Part shown: positions 34,776 to 46,272 of the stretch, piece after piece
Layout: the number at the start of each line of letters is the position of its first letter
How positions within the stretch are numbered: the stretch's first letter is position 1
Source: Isoetes taiwanensis
Taxonomy: Eukaryota > Streptophyta > Lycopodiopsida > Isoetales > Isoetaceae
Length of the DNA stretch: 64,000 nucleotides
NCBI GenBank assembly: GCA_021234155.1
Contig: JAJEKV010000008.1
Coordinates: 8,770,445 to 8,834,444, forward strand
Direction: 5' to 3'
Position numbers and translations under genes: made by a program
The notes under the pieces: model-generated
The model's input: the letters and a program-made list of their open reading frames with translations, nothing else
What the model was told of the DNA's origin: nothing
The model's database searches: none

Positions 34776-36547
34776 GTGTGGGGTGACCTGTTATCAACCA
34801 ATAATTATGAAAACAGAGCGTGGCCCTTTATCAACCAGCGGAACAGAATAGAATAGAGCAGGGACAGCCGGCTATGGCGGTGCTACTTCTTATTTGCTGA
34901 TGAGATGGTGGCGAATAAAGCCAAAGCATACTATAGATAGAAGCTGCAGAGTATGGTGCCGCTGCAAGAAATCGATGGATGTGATTGGGGTTTCGGAAAA
35001 CAGAAGATGGGCATAGCTATAAGGGCAGGTATGGTAACAACAGGGAGATGGCGGCCAGAATTTCCGGATTTCTTTTGATAGGAAGTTCGAAAATGGAAGG
35101 CAGGACTCAGATTAGTAGGATTTCGAGGTTTCTGAAAAGTGCTGAAGAATGGAGGCAGGGCCCTGATAGAGTGCCGGAAGTGAAGCGAGAATGCTATTTG
35201 TTGCCTGATTTTGCTGGATGGAGCAGGGGCCAGATAGGATCATCTAAGAATAGCAACGAGGATGCCGGATCTTGGTGTCAATGAAGCTGTAGAAACAGGG
35301 GATGTGCCCAAAACCTTGCTGGCAGATGAAAGAGCCAGAAGAATGCTCGTCACAGAGATGTTTGCTTGAAGATGATTTTGCTGCAGCCAGTATATGCTTG
35401 AACTGATCGGCCTTGATCTGGAATTCGTGTCTATGTATACTTGAAGCTTTCTGATTGATCTCTGCAGGTACCGGACTTGGACAAAGGATATAATAGATGT
35501 AAAATTTCTGTGTCATATTGGCTTGATTCTGCCCCAACTCGGCTGGTATCTGTGATAATCCAGGAGCCCAAAAAACTGTATAACACTCGTGTATTTGCAG
35601 GAACTAGCTTATAAGAAGAAAAACAGAGTACAAAAGAAAGCCATAGGGTCAAAGCATGGAGGTGGGGGACACTTTTTGTGTCAGCGACACATGGTGCTTA
35701 GGGGGTGCTTTCTGGAGCTATTTTCTTTGTATTTTTAAAAAATATTTTTCTTTTATTTTTTTGATATTTTTCCCTGAAACGCATTCATATTACGTCTTGG
35801 AATACAAAATTTCAGCTTCATCGGAGTTATAGAAAAAAAGATAAAAATAAGTAAAATTTCCCACATTAGGTGCTTAGGGGGTGCTTGGCTGGCGCAAAAA
35901 TGCCCCCCAGCTCCATGCTTTGACCCCATAATAAACAGGAGGGAACTCGAATCAGGTAACTCAATTGGATGGGCTCAAAGGGGGCTAGCCTAGTGCTGGC
36001 CCTCAGCGAAATAATCTGAAAAAGAAACCTCTTGGAAAGTTTAAGATGGGCAGATACAAACGGAGATTCTCCATATTGATATGCTGTGAGGCACTCCAGG
36101 TAATATGAGACAGATTTTTTTGTGTTTTTTCGAATGGGGTGTGCAAAAGGCACAAATTTCTGATAAAACGGAAAAGAATCATGAGATCCTTACAATTTCC
36201 CAGCAGATAGAAGATAAGAAAGAAGCAAACTATTAATTTTTCTGAAAATCTTGAAGAGAGGAGTGCTGTCACCACTCCAGAAATCCTGAAACTGCAAACT
36301 GTACTTGCTGCACTTGAAAAACAGAGTCTTGAGAACAGATTTACGAAATTAAATTTGATCAGCTGGCAGAATCATCAGCTGTCTGGAAAAACAAAGGCCT
36401 CCAAGCGGATACACAAATCGACTTGGTTGGGCAAACTAAGGAAACCTAACAGGGGAAGAATAGTATACAAGAAGTCTTCAAAACGGGGAAAAATTGGAGC
36501 AGCAAGACAACAGCAAACAACAAGGGAGAAGAAAGTGATCACGAACG

Positions 36548-36568
36548 AACCCGGCATAACGGCGCCAA
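36548..36568 (-). promoter_or_regulatory. Primer-binding site, tRNA-Asp type
   Basis: Minus strand TTGGCGCCGTTATGCCGGG directly follows the 5' LTR (36,569-36,919). It is complementary to the tRNA-Asp 3' end (CCCGGCAACGGCGCCA) except for two extra bases. In LTR elements it primes minus-strand DNA synthesis. Confidence 0.8.
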
Positions 36569-36919
36569 TGTTTGGATTCTTGGCATACACCCTGCAACAG
36601 CAGTCCATGACTGCCGGATGCTACAAAGCTGCCATGCTCATGATCACAAAACAAGAACAAGACAAACCAATATGCACAAAAAATGAGGGAAACGTGAGCT
36701 AATGAGGCTCTCCAAATTTGAGATAAAACCTGAGTACAACTGAAGAGGCTCCGGTCTAATATAGTGTAGGCCGTAAATCTGAGCCGTACACTAACTAAAT
36801 CTAATCCCTACACTTATGTTAATCTAATCATGCCAAGTGTCGGTCTGCCACCACTGACACCTAACATGTGCATGCACCTAACATATGCATGCACAATGTT
36901 AACCACTAGGTGGTTAACA
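36569..36919 (-). repeat. 5' LTR (right copy)
   Basis: 351 bp, a direct copy of 33,842-34,192 with four differences. It is followed by the CATTG target duplication at 36,920-36,924. Confidence 0.93.
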
Positions 36920-36945
36920 CATTGTAGCCTCCGAGGCATAATTCT

Positions 36946-37245
36946 TTTTCATTTTCTCTCGTGTGGCATTATAGCCTTCGAGGCAACACTAATCGAATAC
37001 TTTTCCTGCGATGGTCATTCCGCAGACGGTTCTCGATTGGTCGGCTGTAGTCTTTCTTTTCTCGGCTTGGCCCTGGAGCCTTCGAGTCTTGCAATTTTTC
37101 ATTTTCTCTCGGCGTGGCAATGTAGCCTCCGAGGCAGCACTAATCGGTTGTTTTTCCTGCGAGGGTCATTTTTCGCGGACGGTTCCCGATTGGTCGGCTG
37201 TTGTTTCTTTCTCGGCGTGGCTCTGGAGCCTCCGAGTCTTCTTGC
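36946..37245. repeat. Two diverged tandem units of about 150 bp
   Basis: Unit starts TTTTCATTTTCTCTC at 36,946 and again at 37,096. Each contains GTGGCA..TAGCC(T/C)(T/C)CGAGGCA, AATCG, CCTGCGA(T/G)GGTCATT and GATTGGTCGGCTGT. A further partial unit lies left of the LTR element (33,768-33,841), which the LTR element therefore interrupts. Confidence 0.75.
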
Positions 37246-37512
37246 CTATGGCATCTAACTCATTGACGGGTTATTTTCTGTCAGGCTTGACTCTGCAGGA
37301 ATTTTTAAGGTCTTCTGGTTGCCAGAGTGCGTGGGGTCGTGCTTCAACTATTTGCTTGGGCTTTCCTCAAAAACCTGAAAAGGCGTGGTTCTTCTTCCCG
37401 AGGAGAAGCAGTCATCAGGTCTTCTCACCTTTGCATCGACCAAGTGGCGGATAAAACCATCTTTTATGTTGTATTCTTTAGTATCATCATGCTCTCGATG
37501 ATTGTCTAGTTT

Positions 37513-40500
37513 CGGCCGACATATATGCTATCATAGGACCCATCCTAGGAATAACACCGCGTGCAGATGAATTAATGCCCTGAAAGATGTGGTGTCTGCA
37601 ACGCTCCCATATCGACCATTGGAGCCAACCAAATCCAAGATGGAATGCCCTTTGTTTAGCTGGAGGCCATGCGTTGGGATAGAACGCCAAGAGGATGCAT
37701 CGGCAGTCCAATGTACTGTTAAACAAGCCTTGTAGCCAGGACCACGCTGGTTGAACCTCAGGACAATCAAAGAGACAATGCTCAAGAGTCTCACCGTCCG
37801 AAAGACAGAGCGGGCATACTGCAGATATGCGAGGATCATAGCGATGTCGGAAGGCATTAAACCGCAGGCACCTGTGGATAACCTGTCACCACAGTACAGA
37901 GACTTTAGGGTGGAGTAACCTATCCCAAAGCCATCGCCATGTATGACACAAAATGGGCTCTGGAACCTGTAGGTGCCACCCAACTGGCTGGAGGGGCTGT
38001 GGTGCTAAAAGAAGGAGATATACTGATCTGACAAAGTGCTTGCCTTTGTGAATATTTTTATGACAGTCCCATGGCACCCTTTCAGCAACACCAACTTGCA
38101 CTATAAGAGGCAAATCCCAACGAGAGATACATCCCAACGAGAGAGCAGGAACTTTGCCTGAAATTCAGGCCAAGGCAGTAGGCGACCCGCCTCATACCAG
38201 AGACAACACCTGCAAGAACCCATCGTCTCTGTGTAAGGGGATGAACTGATGCTACCAATGGAGGTGCTGAGGGGTCTGGAGGCAGTGGTGCCCACCGCCA
38301 TAGAGTCTCCAATAGGTGTGGATAGAGGGGCATGGCCAGAAAAGATGTCTGACTGCCTCCCATGCTGTCAACAAGCCACGCAAAAATGGAGAAGCATTTG
38401 GAAAAGGCTGCAGAGTCTGAAATAAAGCCCACGGTAGGACTGGTTTGACAGCCTTCTTGCCTAGAGGGATACAGTGACCAAGAGCTTGTCTAAGAAGGCG
38501 TAAACCAGGAGAGTCACCCTCACCATTCAGGAGTCTCCAACACTTCAACCAAGCCACCTTAACCACAGCACCCTCCTCAGTACCCGCCCAAATAAAGTTC
38601 CGAACTATTGCAATGAGCTCACGCACTTTGGTCTGTGGGGCTAGCAGTAAGGATGCCATATAAACATGGGTACTACTAAGGACTGACTTGGCCACTGGAA
38701 TGCGACCTGCAAGAGACAACTTAGCGGTGGACCACCAGAACAAGTGCTTCTCCAAACCCCTAATGATCTCCTCCCATGCAGCTCTCATAATAACATGGAT
38801 GCCAACTGGAATCCCCAACAACTTGATGGCTTGTCCATGCGCAAGTAATTTCCATGGATAATCGTGAACACATGCCGGAGCTGGATTATCCAATATTTGA
38901 TGTGAATTGTTCCCCAAATCCCAGTCTTAGCATACATCGGCGCATGAATTCCCAGCTGACACTATCATAAGCCTTTGCAAAATCAAGCTTAAGGTATACA
39001 ACTGGAAGGTTTTGCTTATGTGCCCAATAAATTCCCTCGTAAGCAGCAGCAACATTGTTCAAAATGCACCGTTTTGGAAGAAAACATGACTGGGTTGTTG
39101 AGATGGACTCTGCCAAGATGTCCTTTACCCGCTCTACAAAAGCCTTGGCGAAGATCTTATATACGGATGACAATAAGGTGATGGGCTGCCAGTCTGAAAT
39201 AGTCTGAGGATCCTTGATCCTGGGGATGAGTGAGATGGCACCTGTGTTTAGAATTCTATCCAAAGCAGTGGACCGCCGAAAGTCACAGAAAGCATCATAC
39301 ACTTCTGGCTCCAGCCATTCCCAATACTCCTGGAAGAACTCAATTGGCAAACCATCCAAACCTGGGCATTTGCCTCTTTTTAGTTCAAAGACTGCTGAAC
39401 CTAAATCATCAGCTGTCATAGCCGCCTCTATTGACTCTCGCTGCTCACCAGAGATGATGGGGGAAATCGTAGACAAAATAGCATCTCGCATTTCAGATTG
39501 AAAGGGAAGATGTTTCTCAACGGAAAAAGTCTGGAAGTGGTTATGCAGATGTTGCTTGAGTTCAGTTGGCTCTGTTAGCATCGAACCATTCGGCAAAAGC
39601 AATGAGGACATGGTTGACGTCATGCGACGCCTCTTAGCCGCACGAAAAAAGAATCCCATACAATGGTCTCCATCACGAAACCACTGCAGACCTGCCTTCG
39701 TCTTTGCCTGCTGAACTTGCTCTTCCTCCAATGCTTGGATCTGTGCCAAAATATCACGATCATGAACAACTGGAAGATGTCCCTGTCGAGAATGGAGCAG
39801 GTCCTGATACAAGGTATCCAATAAAGCACGACCTGCTGCTGCAGACTCTCGACCCCACTATTTGGCAAAACTTTTGACTGCCGCAATTGCATCCACTATG
39901 CCAGTCATGCCTCGACGTTGGCTGAAGGCAGTTGTCTAAGTATTTTTGCAACCTTCTTGAAAGTCAGCATCCCTTAAGTACTTCACATTCAAGCGAAAAC
40001 ACGTCCGTCCAGACCGCCGCTACTGCAGGGGCACGTCTGAAATGAATTGCGGATGGTGGTCTGAAACTGAGTTATCTCTAAGACAGAACCGAAAGAGACA
40101 TGGAAGTGCCGCAACTGCATCTGCATTCCAATAAGCTCTATCCAATTGAGAGCCTGCGCGACCCCCACCAACTTGACCATTGCACCAAGTAAAGGCACCT
40201 TCATCATCAATCTCCGAGAGGTTGCAGTCATGGAGTAGACGGAGCCACTGCTGGCGTTCAAAACCAGACACCACTGTAGAGGTCGCCCCCAACCGATCAG
40301 ACTCCATTTCCACCATATTAAGCTCCTGCACTGATAGAATCAGCTGACATTAAACCTGCGACCAATCATGTCCGCAAGCTTTGATATGTCTCCCTTACGA
40401 CACTTGTGCTCTTGAAGACATACAAACTGAGCATCCAATCTAGATAAATAGAAAGAAATACGACTCTGCTTGAGGGGGGAGGAGGCTACCCCCTGAACAT

Positions 40501-41981
40501 TCCATGAGACTAACTGCATTGATCTTGTGATGGGGTCAATTCAGATGAGACCGCTGGAGTCTCAAGGGAATTTGAGGATGTTTTCTGAGAATCTGGCATG
40601 GCAGTAACCTCATCAACCAAATCAGCCCACTGAAGTGGATCAAAGCGACCACAGTGGGATGCAATGGCAGGGGCAGTGCTATCTGAAGCAGGAACTGAGG
40701 GCTGGGATGCAGAGGAATTAGATCCCTTAGCTGATTTTCGTGGTTGACGAAGAGCCGGTGGATGTTTTGGTGGTGGGTGGATGCCACGCCGATCAATGTC
40801 TATATACTATCCAAGAGCCTCTTCAATTTGCTCTTGCAATTTCTAGATTTCAGCCAGCCTCAACATTTGGTGATCCAAAGACTGAGGTGAAGGAGCTGCA
40901 ACTGGAAGAGCATGGGAGGCAGTCACAGGCGCATGGATGTGAGATATATCCATTGAGGTGGGAGTTGATGTAGGAGCATGCAGTGCCGGAGGAGCAGATG
41001 GAGGACCCTATTGGTGAACCCTGCGATATTGAGCAAAGAGAGGGGCTTCGAGAAACATGAGAGCTAGCTCAGGACCATTCAACAGGGACAGCTTAAACGG
41101 AAAGAACGTGGGCCCGCTTTGGACAACAATTGTTTGAGGCAAATCACGATGAATGGGCCTTGCCACATAAACCTTGGTGACGCCATTGGTTATGGAGTGT
41201 TGCAAATGGAGTGCAATCTCATTAACAATGGCAGAAATGAACTTGGAATCCTGTAACTCTGGAGGAAAATCTTCAATAGCAAACCAGAAGGGGCACATAA
41301 GGCATCTAGCTTAGCTAGAAAGGATCCAAGAACATACTGCTGATAGAGCAAGAAGTGTTTCCAGAGAGGATCAATCGTTCTATGAGTTGAGCAGCCGGCT
41401 CAGGAGATTCAAACATAAAAAAAAAAAGCAACGTTGATCTTTTGCCACAAGCTTGATAGATTGATAAGCAGGAAGCCCTAGCTTGTGAAGGTGCCCAGAC
41501 AACCAAGATCCCACACACTTCAGATCCAAGAAAGGGCCAGTGAAGTGGCAGACCACGGAACACGCAACCAACTGCTCCACATGTCGTCGATGATCCTCAT
41601 GGCTAATCTGCACCACTGGAGCCCCAAAATGCTCAAAAATTGCCCTGCACTCCTGAACCTCATAAAAGATTTCGTCTGATGGGAGCTGGACTCCCATAGA
41701 GTCTTGCTCGGCTTGCAAGTGCTGGAGATAGGACACAACTTCTTTCCTGTTATTATCTACCATGGTGGCAATGGCCTCTGAGACACGAGCCGAGGTGGCG
41801 GAGTCGCCAGGCCCCTGAAAGCCACTCAGAGAACCGCACACCTGTAACTCGAGCGACTGTGCCAGATGATCTCCAGGGTGTGGTCGATGCAGCTCGGGGG
41901 ATGGAAGAGGATGTCGCCCCAGGCTACCGTGGGGAAAGAGGGGGAAACTCCTCTTGCCCTGAGGAACCTCTAACGTGTGTT
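37513..41981 (-). mobile_element. L1-type LINE with ORF1 and ORF2, degenerate
   Basis: From high to low coordinate on the minus strand. ORF1 (41,981 to about 41,000) shows a DUF4283-like block (CHFTGPFLDLKCVGSWLSG, KLGLPAYQSIK). A Pro/Ala-rich tail follows to about 40,540. ORF2 endonuclease starts near 40,520 (LVSWNVQG, VCLQEHK), then jumps across a deletion to FTWCNGQ, SQLDRAYWN and SDHHPQ (40,331-40,020). RT N-terminal part (39,821-38,900) shows KCPGLDGLPIEFFQ, SLIPRIKDP and LDFAKAYDSVSWEFMR. The connection region (38,917-38,252) follows, then a C-terminal zinc-binding domain (CPLCLSDGETLEHCLFDCP, about 37,840-37,770). Frame changes separate the parts. The element is clearly dead, because the RT catalytic core (GVRQG through YADD) is missing near 38,910. 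Confidence 0.9.
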
Positions 41982-41996
41982 GCACATAGAGATATT
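41982..41996. repeat. Candidate right target-site duplication of split L1 LINE
   Basis: GCACATAGAGATATT, identical to 27,098-27,112, lying at the extreme 5' edge of the L1 ORF1 frame. Its position exactly at both LINE ends is what makes it notable. A 15-bp match alone could be chance in 64 kb. Confidence 0.5.
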
Positions 41997-41999
41997 CAA

Positions 42000-43680
42000 T
42001 TTGCCATATATCCTATTGTTTAAATTCGGTTTTTCCGGTTTGGAGAAAACCTTTTTGGAATTTTTTTTTAAGTTATTTCCCTAAGGTTTTGAATTTCTTA
42101 GATGCCGGAAAAAAAATTCCGATTTCTAAAAATCACAGAAAATTATCTCCTATTATTTGGTGTTCTTGCCACGATTGCTACGATTGGGATTTTGGGATTG
42201 CATACTGGCTCCACGTTAGGTTGGGGTTCATCATCCGTGGAAGATAATTTTCTGGCCTCCATGTATTGGACCTCTGATGTTGCTCCAGAACACAGAGCTA
42301 GGCGATCACAGCGGGCAACTCTTGCTAGATTAAATATGCCATACCTCTTGGAACAGCATGATTATTTTCGCTACCATATTCTCCGTTACAAATAATTCCT
42401 GCTCTGATACTTATTCTTCAAAATCGTGCCATCCTTGCTTCAGATCCGGTTGGCTTTCATAGTCAGCTCGGGGGTGTAAGTACCAGCAAAGGGATAAAAC
42501 AGTATGCCTCTTCATCATGCACTCCTCTTTTCTTTCGTCGGCATCTCCTAGCTTTATGTCCACCGCATTTCTTTGCAAGGTATGGAAGAGATTTGCTTTC
42601 TCTCAACACCTGGATTCCAGTTGAAGAGGAAGTCAGAGAGTTGCAATCACCAGGTTCTACCTGCTTCTATTTGCTCACAAATGTTTTGGTGTACAGCATA
42701 TAAGATTATGTAATACCATTTCGAATTTAAATATGTATGAGCCCTATTTCACAGGAGTGGCATTTCAAGTGCCTGGAGCTTTGCAAAATCGGAGGTAAAA
42801 TACTTTTTTCCTTACTCAAATGGTAGAGCTCAATTTCTGTTACAAGCATCTTCAATAAAATGCATGGAAAGAGTTAGTATCTAATTGTTTTTGCAACACA
42901 TTTCCAGGTTCATCATGTTAATGCATAAAAGGCTGATTCATCTCTTATAAGGACACATTCCTAGCTTTAGAATTACCTACTTGCCTTTTTGTATATGGTG
43001 CATTTTGAATTTCCTCTAGAAGATATGGGTTGCTAACAGAATTGAGCACTATATTGCAGGAGTTGTTTGAAGTGCCAGAGCTTTGCAAAATCAGAGATAA
43101 AATGCTTTGTTCCTGCTTAAGATGGTAGGCTCAATATTTATTACAAGTATCTACAAAATGCATCCAAGTTGTCCCTATTGTTAATGCACCGATTAGTTAT
43201 TCAAATTGGCTTTAGAATTACCTACTTGCATTATTATCTGCGGCCATTCTTGAGAAGAGAGGTCATTTCTGAGACCTCAAATAATTTCATCTATCTTATC
43301 AATCACGTCCTTTACAGGCGTGCATGCAAATTCTGTTTCCTTTGTGTCGTTGCTTGCCTCTGATAAATGATTAAAATTCATCCAAGGCCGTCAACATTTT
43401 TCAGTTTTGTCTTCTGGGTACAAAAGAACTTACCTTACAGAAACAAGGAAATTCTGCAAAATTGTACGGCAGAGCGTCCAAGGTATAAATCAGTGAAAGA
43501 AAAGCTTAATAAATAAGTGGCTACAGTACGATGTCGTAGACGCATATCTTAAACTAAACAAATTAGTAAAGCTAAGTTTGATAGTTCATTGATTAAAGCA
43601 GGCATCTGTGCACTGCTTACAGAATGGCAAAAAGCATCATGTGCATTAAAGTATGATTTATGACCTATGTGTTTTTGACA
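42000..43680. other. Possible gene fragments, unidentified; internal duplication
   Basis: A 97-codon plus frame (42,102-42,395) encodes one hydrophobic segment (about residues 17-34) but matches no family I know. A short exon-like piece near 42,555-42,640 (ARYGRDLLSLNTWIPVEEEV) is also unidentified. A segment of about 115 bp ending TTGCAAAATC(G/A)(G/A)AG is present twice (about 42,753-42,870 and 43,057-43,170). No continuous gene model can be supported. The first exon of RRS1 would be expected here but was not found. Confidence 0.4.
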
Positions 43681-43681
43681 G

Positions 43682-45103
43682 AGATGCTTATTTCTAGTGA
43701 AAATGTAGACGAACAATGCCTAAAAAAGGGAATATCGGCGGTAGGAGAATTGATTGAGAGACTATTTAACCTGCCTTCTACAGCGGAAAAAGTTGGAAGA
43801 CTAGTCGAACTTCCACCCCCATCGACACCACTTCCTCGGGAGAAGCCGGTATTTAGATTCTTTCTCATAATTGGATACAAGCAAAACTTTGGAGAGTTGG
43901 GTTTAGGATGATCCTTTATTGATCTGTGTGCTGCCTTTGCTTGCATACATAGATCAACCTTGGGATGGAACACAATAATTGATTACTAAATACATGTTTT
44001 TAGATTCCAACGCCGAGGCCACCTACGAAATGGGAGACATTTGCAAAGGCAAAAGGTTATTATAAATGGAAAATTTGATGCCTTCTATACATTGTTTTCT
44101 TAGCAAGTGTTTTCTTGTGGTGGCAGGCATAAAGAAGCAAAAGAGAAGTAAACTCCTCTTTGATGACCAGTCAAATGAATGGAGATGCCGGCATGGTTAT
44201 AAACGTCTTTGGATGAAAATGAGATCCCCATTATTGAAGCAAAGGCTACAGATTGTATTCTTTTTTTCTAGGTTTTCTTCCCTGCCTATAAAGGGGAACT
44301 AATTTATACATATGTCCAAAGGCTCGTGAGGATCCTTTCACAAAAATGCGGTCCGACAAGAAAGAACGATTGCAAAGCGTGACAAGAACGATCTTCAAAA
44401 TCTAAAGCGTGCTCTTAAAGTTGGTGGTAAACCGCACTTCCAAGGTGATAGGTCTTGAAATAGTTATTTATATTTAGCATAGTTATAAGATGTCGACTAT
44501 TAGTTCCATGCCTTACAAGATCGCGTCTGCAGCTTGCGCAAAGAGAGCAATACCTATAACGTAAGGTCAAGTTGGGCCTAAGATGAAAAGAGAGGATATA
44601 ACTCAGGTAGCAGTCTTGCAAGTACCGCAACAAAGTATATAGGGAAGTTCGATAAGAAATTACCTGGTGAAAAGCCACCAAAACATCCCGGAAAACATCG
44701 AAAGGTGATCAAGTATATTTTAGGTTGCAAGATTTTTTCAATTTTCAAGTCGAATATTAATAATATTTGTTGATTTACGTTCCTTCCCGTTGTCGAAGGA
44801 AAGGGTATCAACAACAAATAAAAAGGATCAATCAGACAAAATATTAACAAAAGTATTATCTAAACATGACTACGACATTGACGTAACTAAGGTATGTTTT
44901 TTGGCTTCTCTTTGAATTTCTTAATCTATGTATTGTATTTGATAATATCATAATAACCACTAATCTATAATATGGTTTCTTAGGTGGTGAGCGTGTACAA
45001 CAAAGAAGTGGAAGGCAGACGGGCGCAACATAATTTGAAGGAGGGTGGAAAGAGGAAAAAGACATTTCATGACAAATCTGGAAAGAAAAAACATAGAAAA
45101 TGA
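43682..45103 (+). pseudogene. RRS1: RRS1-like ribosome biogenesis protein, 5'-truncated pseudogene with introns
   Basis: Matches RRS1, a nucleolar factor for 60S assembly and 5S RNP incorporation (family knowledge). Segments in order: 43,682-43,848 (CLKKGISAVGELIERLFNLP, LPPPSTPLPREKP); 44,004-44,055 (IPTPRPPTKWETFAKAK); from 44,127 (KKQKRSKLLFDDQSNEWRC, HGYKR, then PIIEAKATD in another frame); about 44,328-44,442 (EDPFTKMRSDKKERL, then NLKRALKVGGKP); about 44,590-44,702 (GKFDKKLPGEKPPKHPGK); about 44,776-44,890 (FLPVVEGKG, then QSDKILTKVLSKHDYD); and 44,984-45,103 (VYNKEVEGRRAQHNLKEGGK, ending KKKHRK). GT-AG borders are visible at several junctions. At least four single-base-type frameshifts occur (near 44,207, 44,385, 44,610 and 44,815). 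The conserved N-terminal LGNL block is not found upstream. The copy is dead and DNA-derived. Confidence 0.85.
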
Positions 45104-46272
45104 GCCAAGCCATTAATTTTGTAGTTTTTAAAAGCAATGAATGAAGCTATCTAACATACAAGTTCTACCGGTTTTTTGCTTTGGCCTTGTTCCAAATTTG
45201 CAACTTCGTGGGGCAGTTTTTGGAATCATTTTATTTGCAGTTGAACGATAGTAAGCCGTTCTGATTGTAACATAATAAACATCTTGATGTTATTAACATG
45301 TTTCTTACTGTGAATGGGAATTTTTGAACACGCACACTACTGGGAACCATGGCAATGTATTGTGTAGTGCTTTTAACAAGATATAAGATGCCAATCTATG
45401 ACGTTGCATCTATTTGTATGTATTTCACTGCCTATCACTAATTCTTGCTTTATCACTTATCAAGGCCCAGATCCACCGAGTGTTCTAGGTAATTTCTGAA
45501 ATATTTTAGATGGCATGAGATCTCCACCCTTGAGATAGGAACCTCTAAAGTTAAAATATCAAGCTTACACAATATGCACAAAACCTAAATTTCATTCCAC
45601 CAAACACCTCGAAAGGATTAAAAAGTTAACGACCAAAAACAATAATCTAAACCTATGGACTTGGCACAACAATTTACTTCGTATTGCAGGAGGGTATTCT
45701 CGCAATGATTGTGAATATGATTCTTGCATTGTATTGTGTTCAAAAACCGTATTTTTGCACCAGTTTGAGCTGCTTATTTGTTTTGGAGGCAAAATTCTAT
45801 TTGAGGGTAATGTTTGGGTTTTTTTTTGGCAATGGTACGAACAAGAAAATGAATATTGTGCAATTGGGCCAGTTCTAGAGCGTAGACACGATGTGCCCGA
45901 TCTACTGGCATGCCGAAATAACCAGCCTTATCTCTTCTTGCACTGGAACAACGATTGCGGCAGGATGGATGAGGAATCTATCTCCTAGTTAGTTTTGGTT
46001 TTTGCTTGTGGAAGCGAAGATTCTTTAAAGGAGACAGCTGTGGGAGACTAGCAGGATAGAGTATCTGGAGAGATTTGGGCAAGTAACAGGTTTGGAGGCC
46101 GGTTTAGACGCAGTTGGCGCCACAAGATAGTGTTGGTAAATTCTTCAGGTGTTGGTGGCCCCAAACTAAAAGCTCGGCTTTACCAAAGCACTTACAGGTC
46201 AACTAATAGCCCCAAACTTTCTCAGTTATGAAGGATTTGCATATTTCATTGATGGTGTTCTATTTATGACAG
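45104..46272. other. No gene recognised; one unexplained ORF
   Basis: A plus frame at 45,734-45,988 (84 codons, Trp- and Cys-rich) has no family match. The N-terminal half of ATP phosphoribosyltransferase, expected here if HISN1 were complete, is not visible in any frame. Confidence 0.45.

Larger units (their letters stand above)
33842..36919 (-). mobile_element. Complete non-autonomous LTR retrotransposon (LARD/TRIM-like), minus strand
   Basis: A 3,078-bp insertion bounded by 351-bp direct LTRs and CATTG target duplications. Orientation comes from the signals. Just inside the right LTR the minus strand reads TTGGCGCCGTTATGCCGGG, complementary to the 3' end of plant tRNA-Asp (family knowledge) apart from a 2-bp difference, so it is the primer-binding site. 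Just inside the left LTR the minus strand reads AGGGGGAGGCAG, a polypurine tract. The 2.4-kb interior encodes no gag, protease, RT or integrase that I can recognise, only short frames. It must depend on enzymes supplied by another element. The tRNA-Asp primer suggests a Ty3/gypsy partner. Confidence 0.93.

Noticed and set aside
33495-37556. 44-bp direct repeat as a target-site duplication of a 4-kb element
   Set aside because: Far longer than the duplications of the known element classes here, and one copy lies inside LINE coding sequence. A duplicated LINE segment is more likely.
42102-42395. 97-codon ORF with one hydrophobic helix
   Set aside because: No family recognised and the start sits directly after a TAG in AT-rich sequence. 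Left as unidentified within the region note rather than called a gene.
45104-46272. N-terminal exons of HISN1 upstream of the retained exons
   Set aside because: Checked all plus frames by eye for the conserved early blocks and found none, so the gene copy is treated as truncated.
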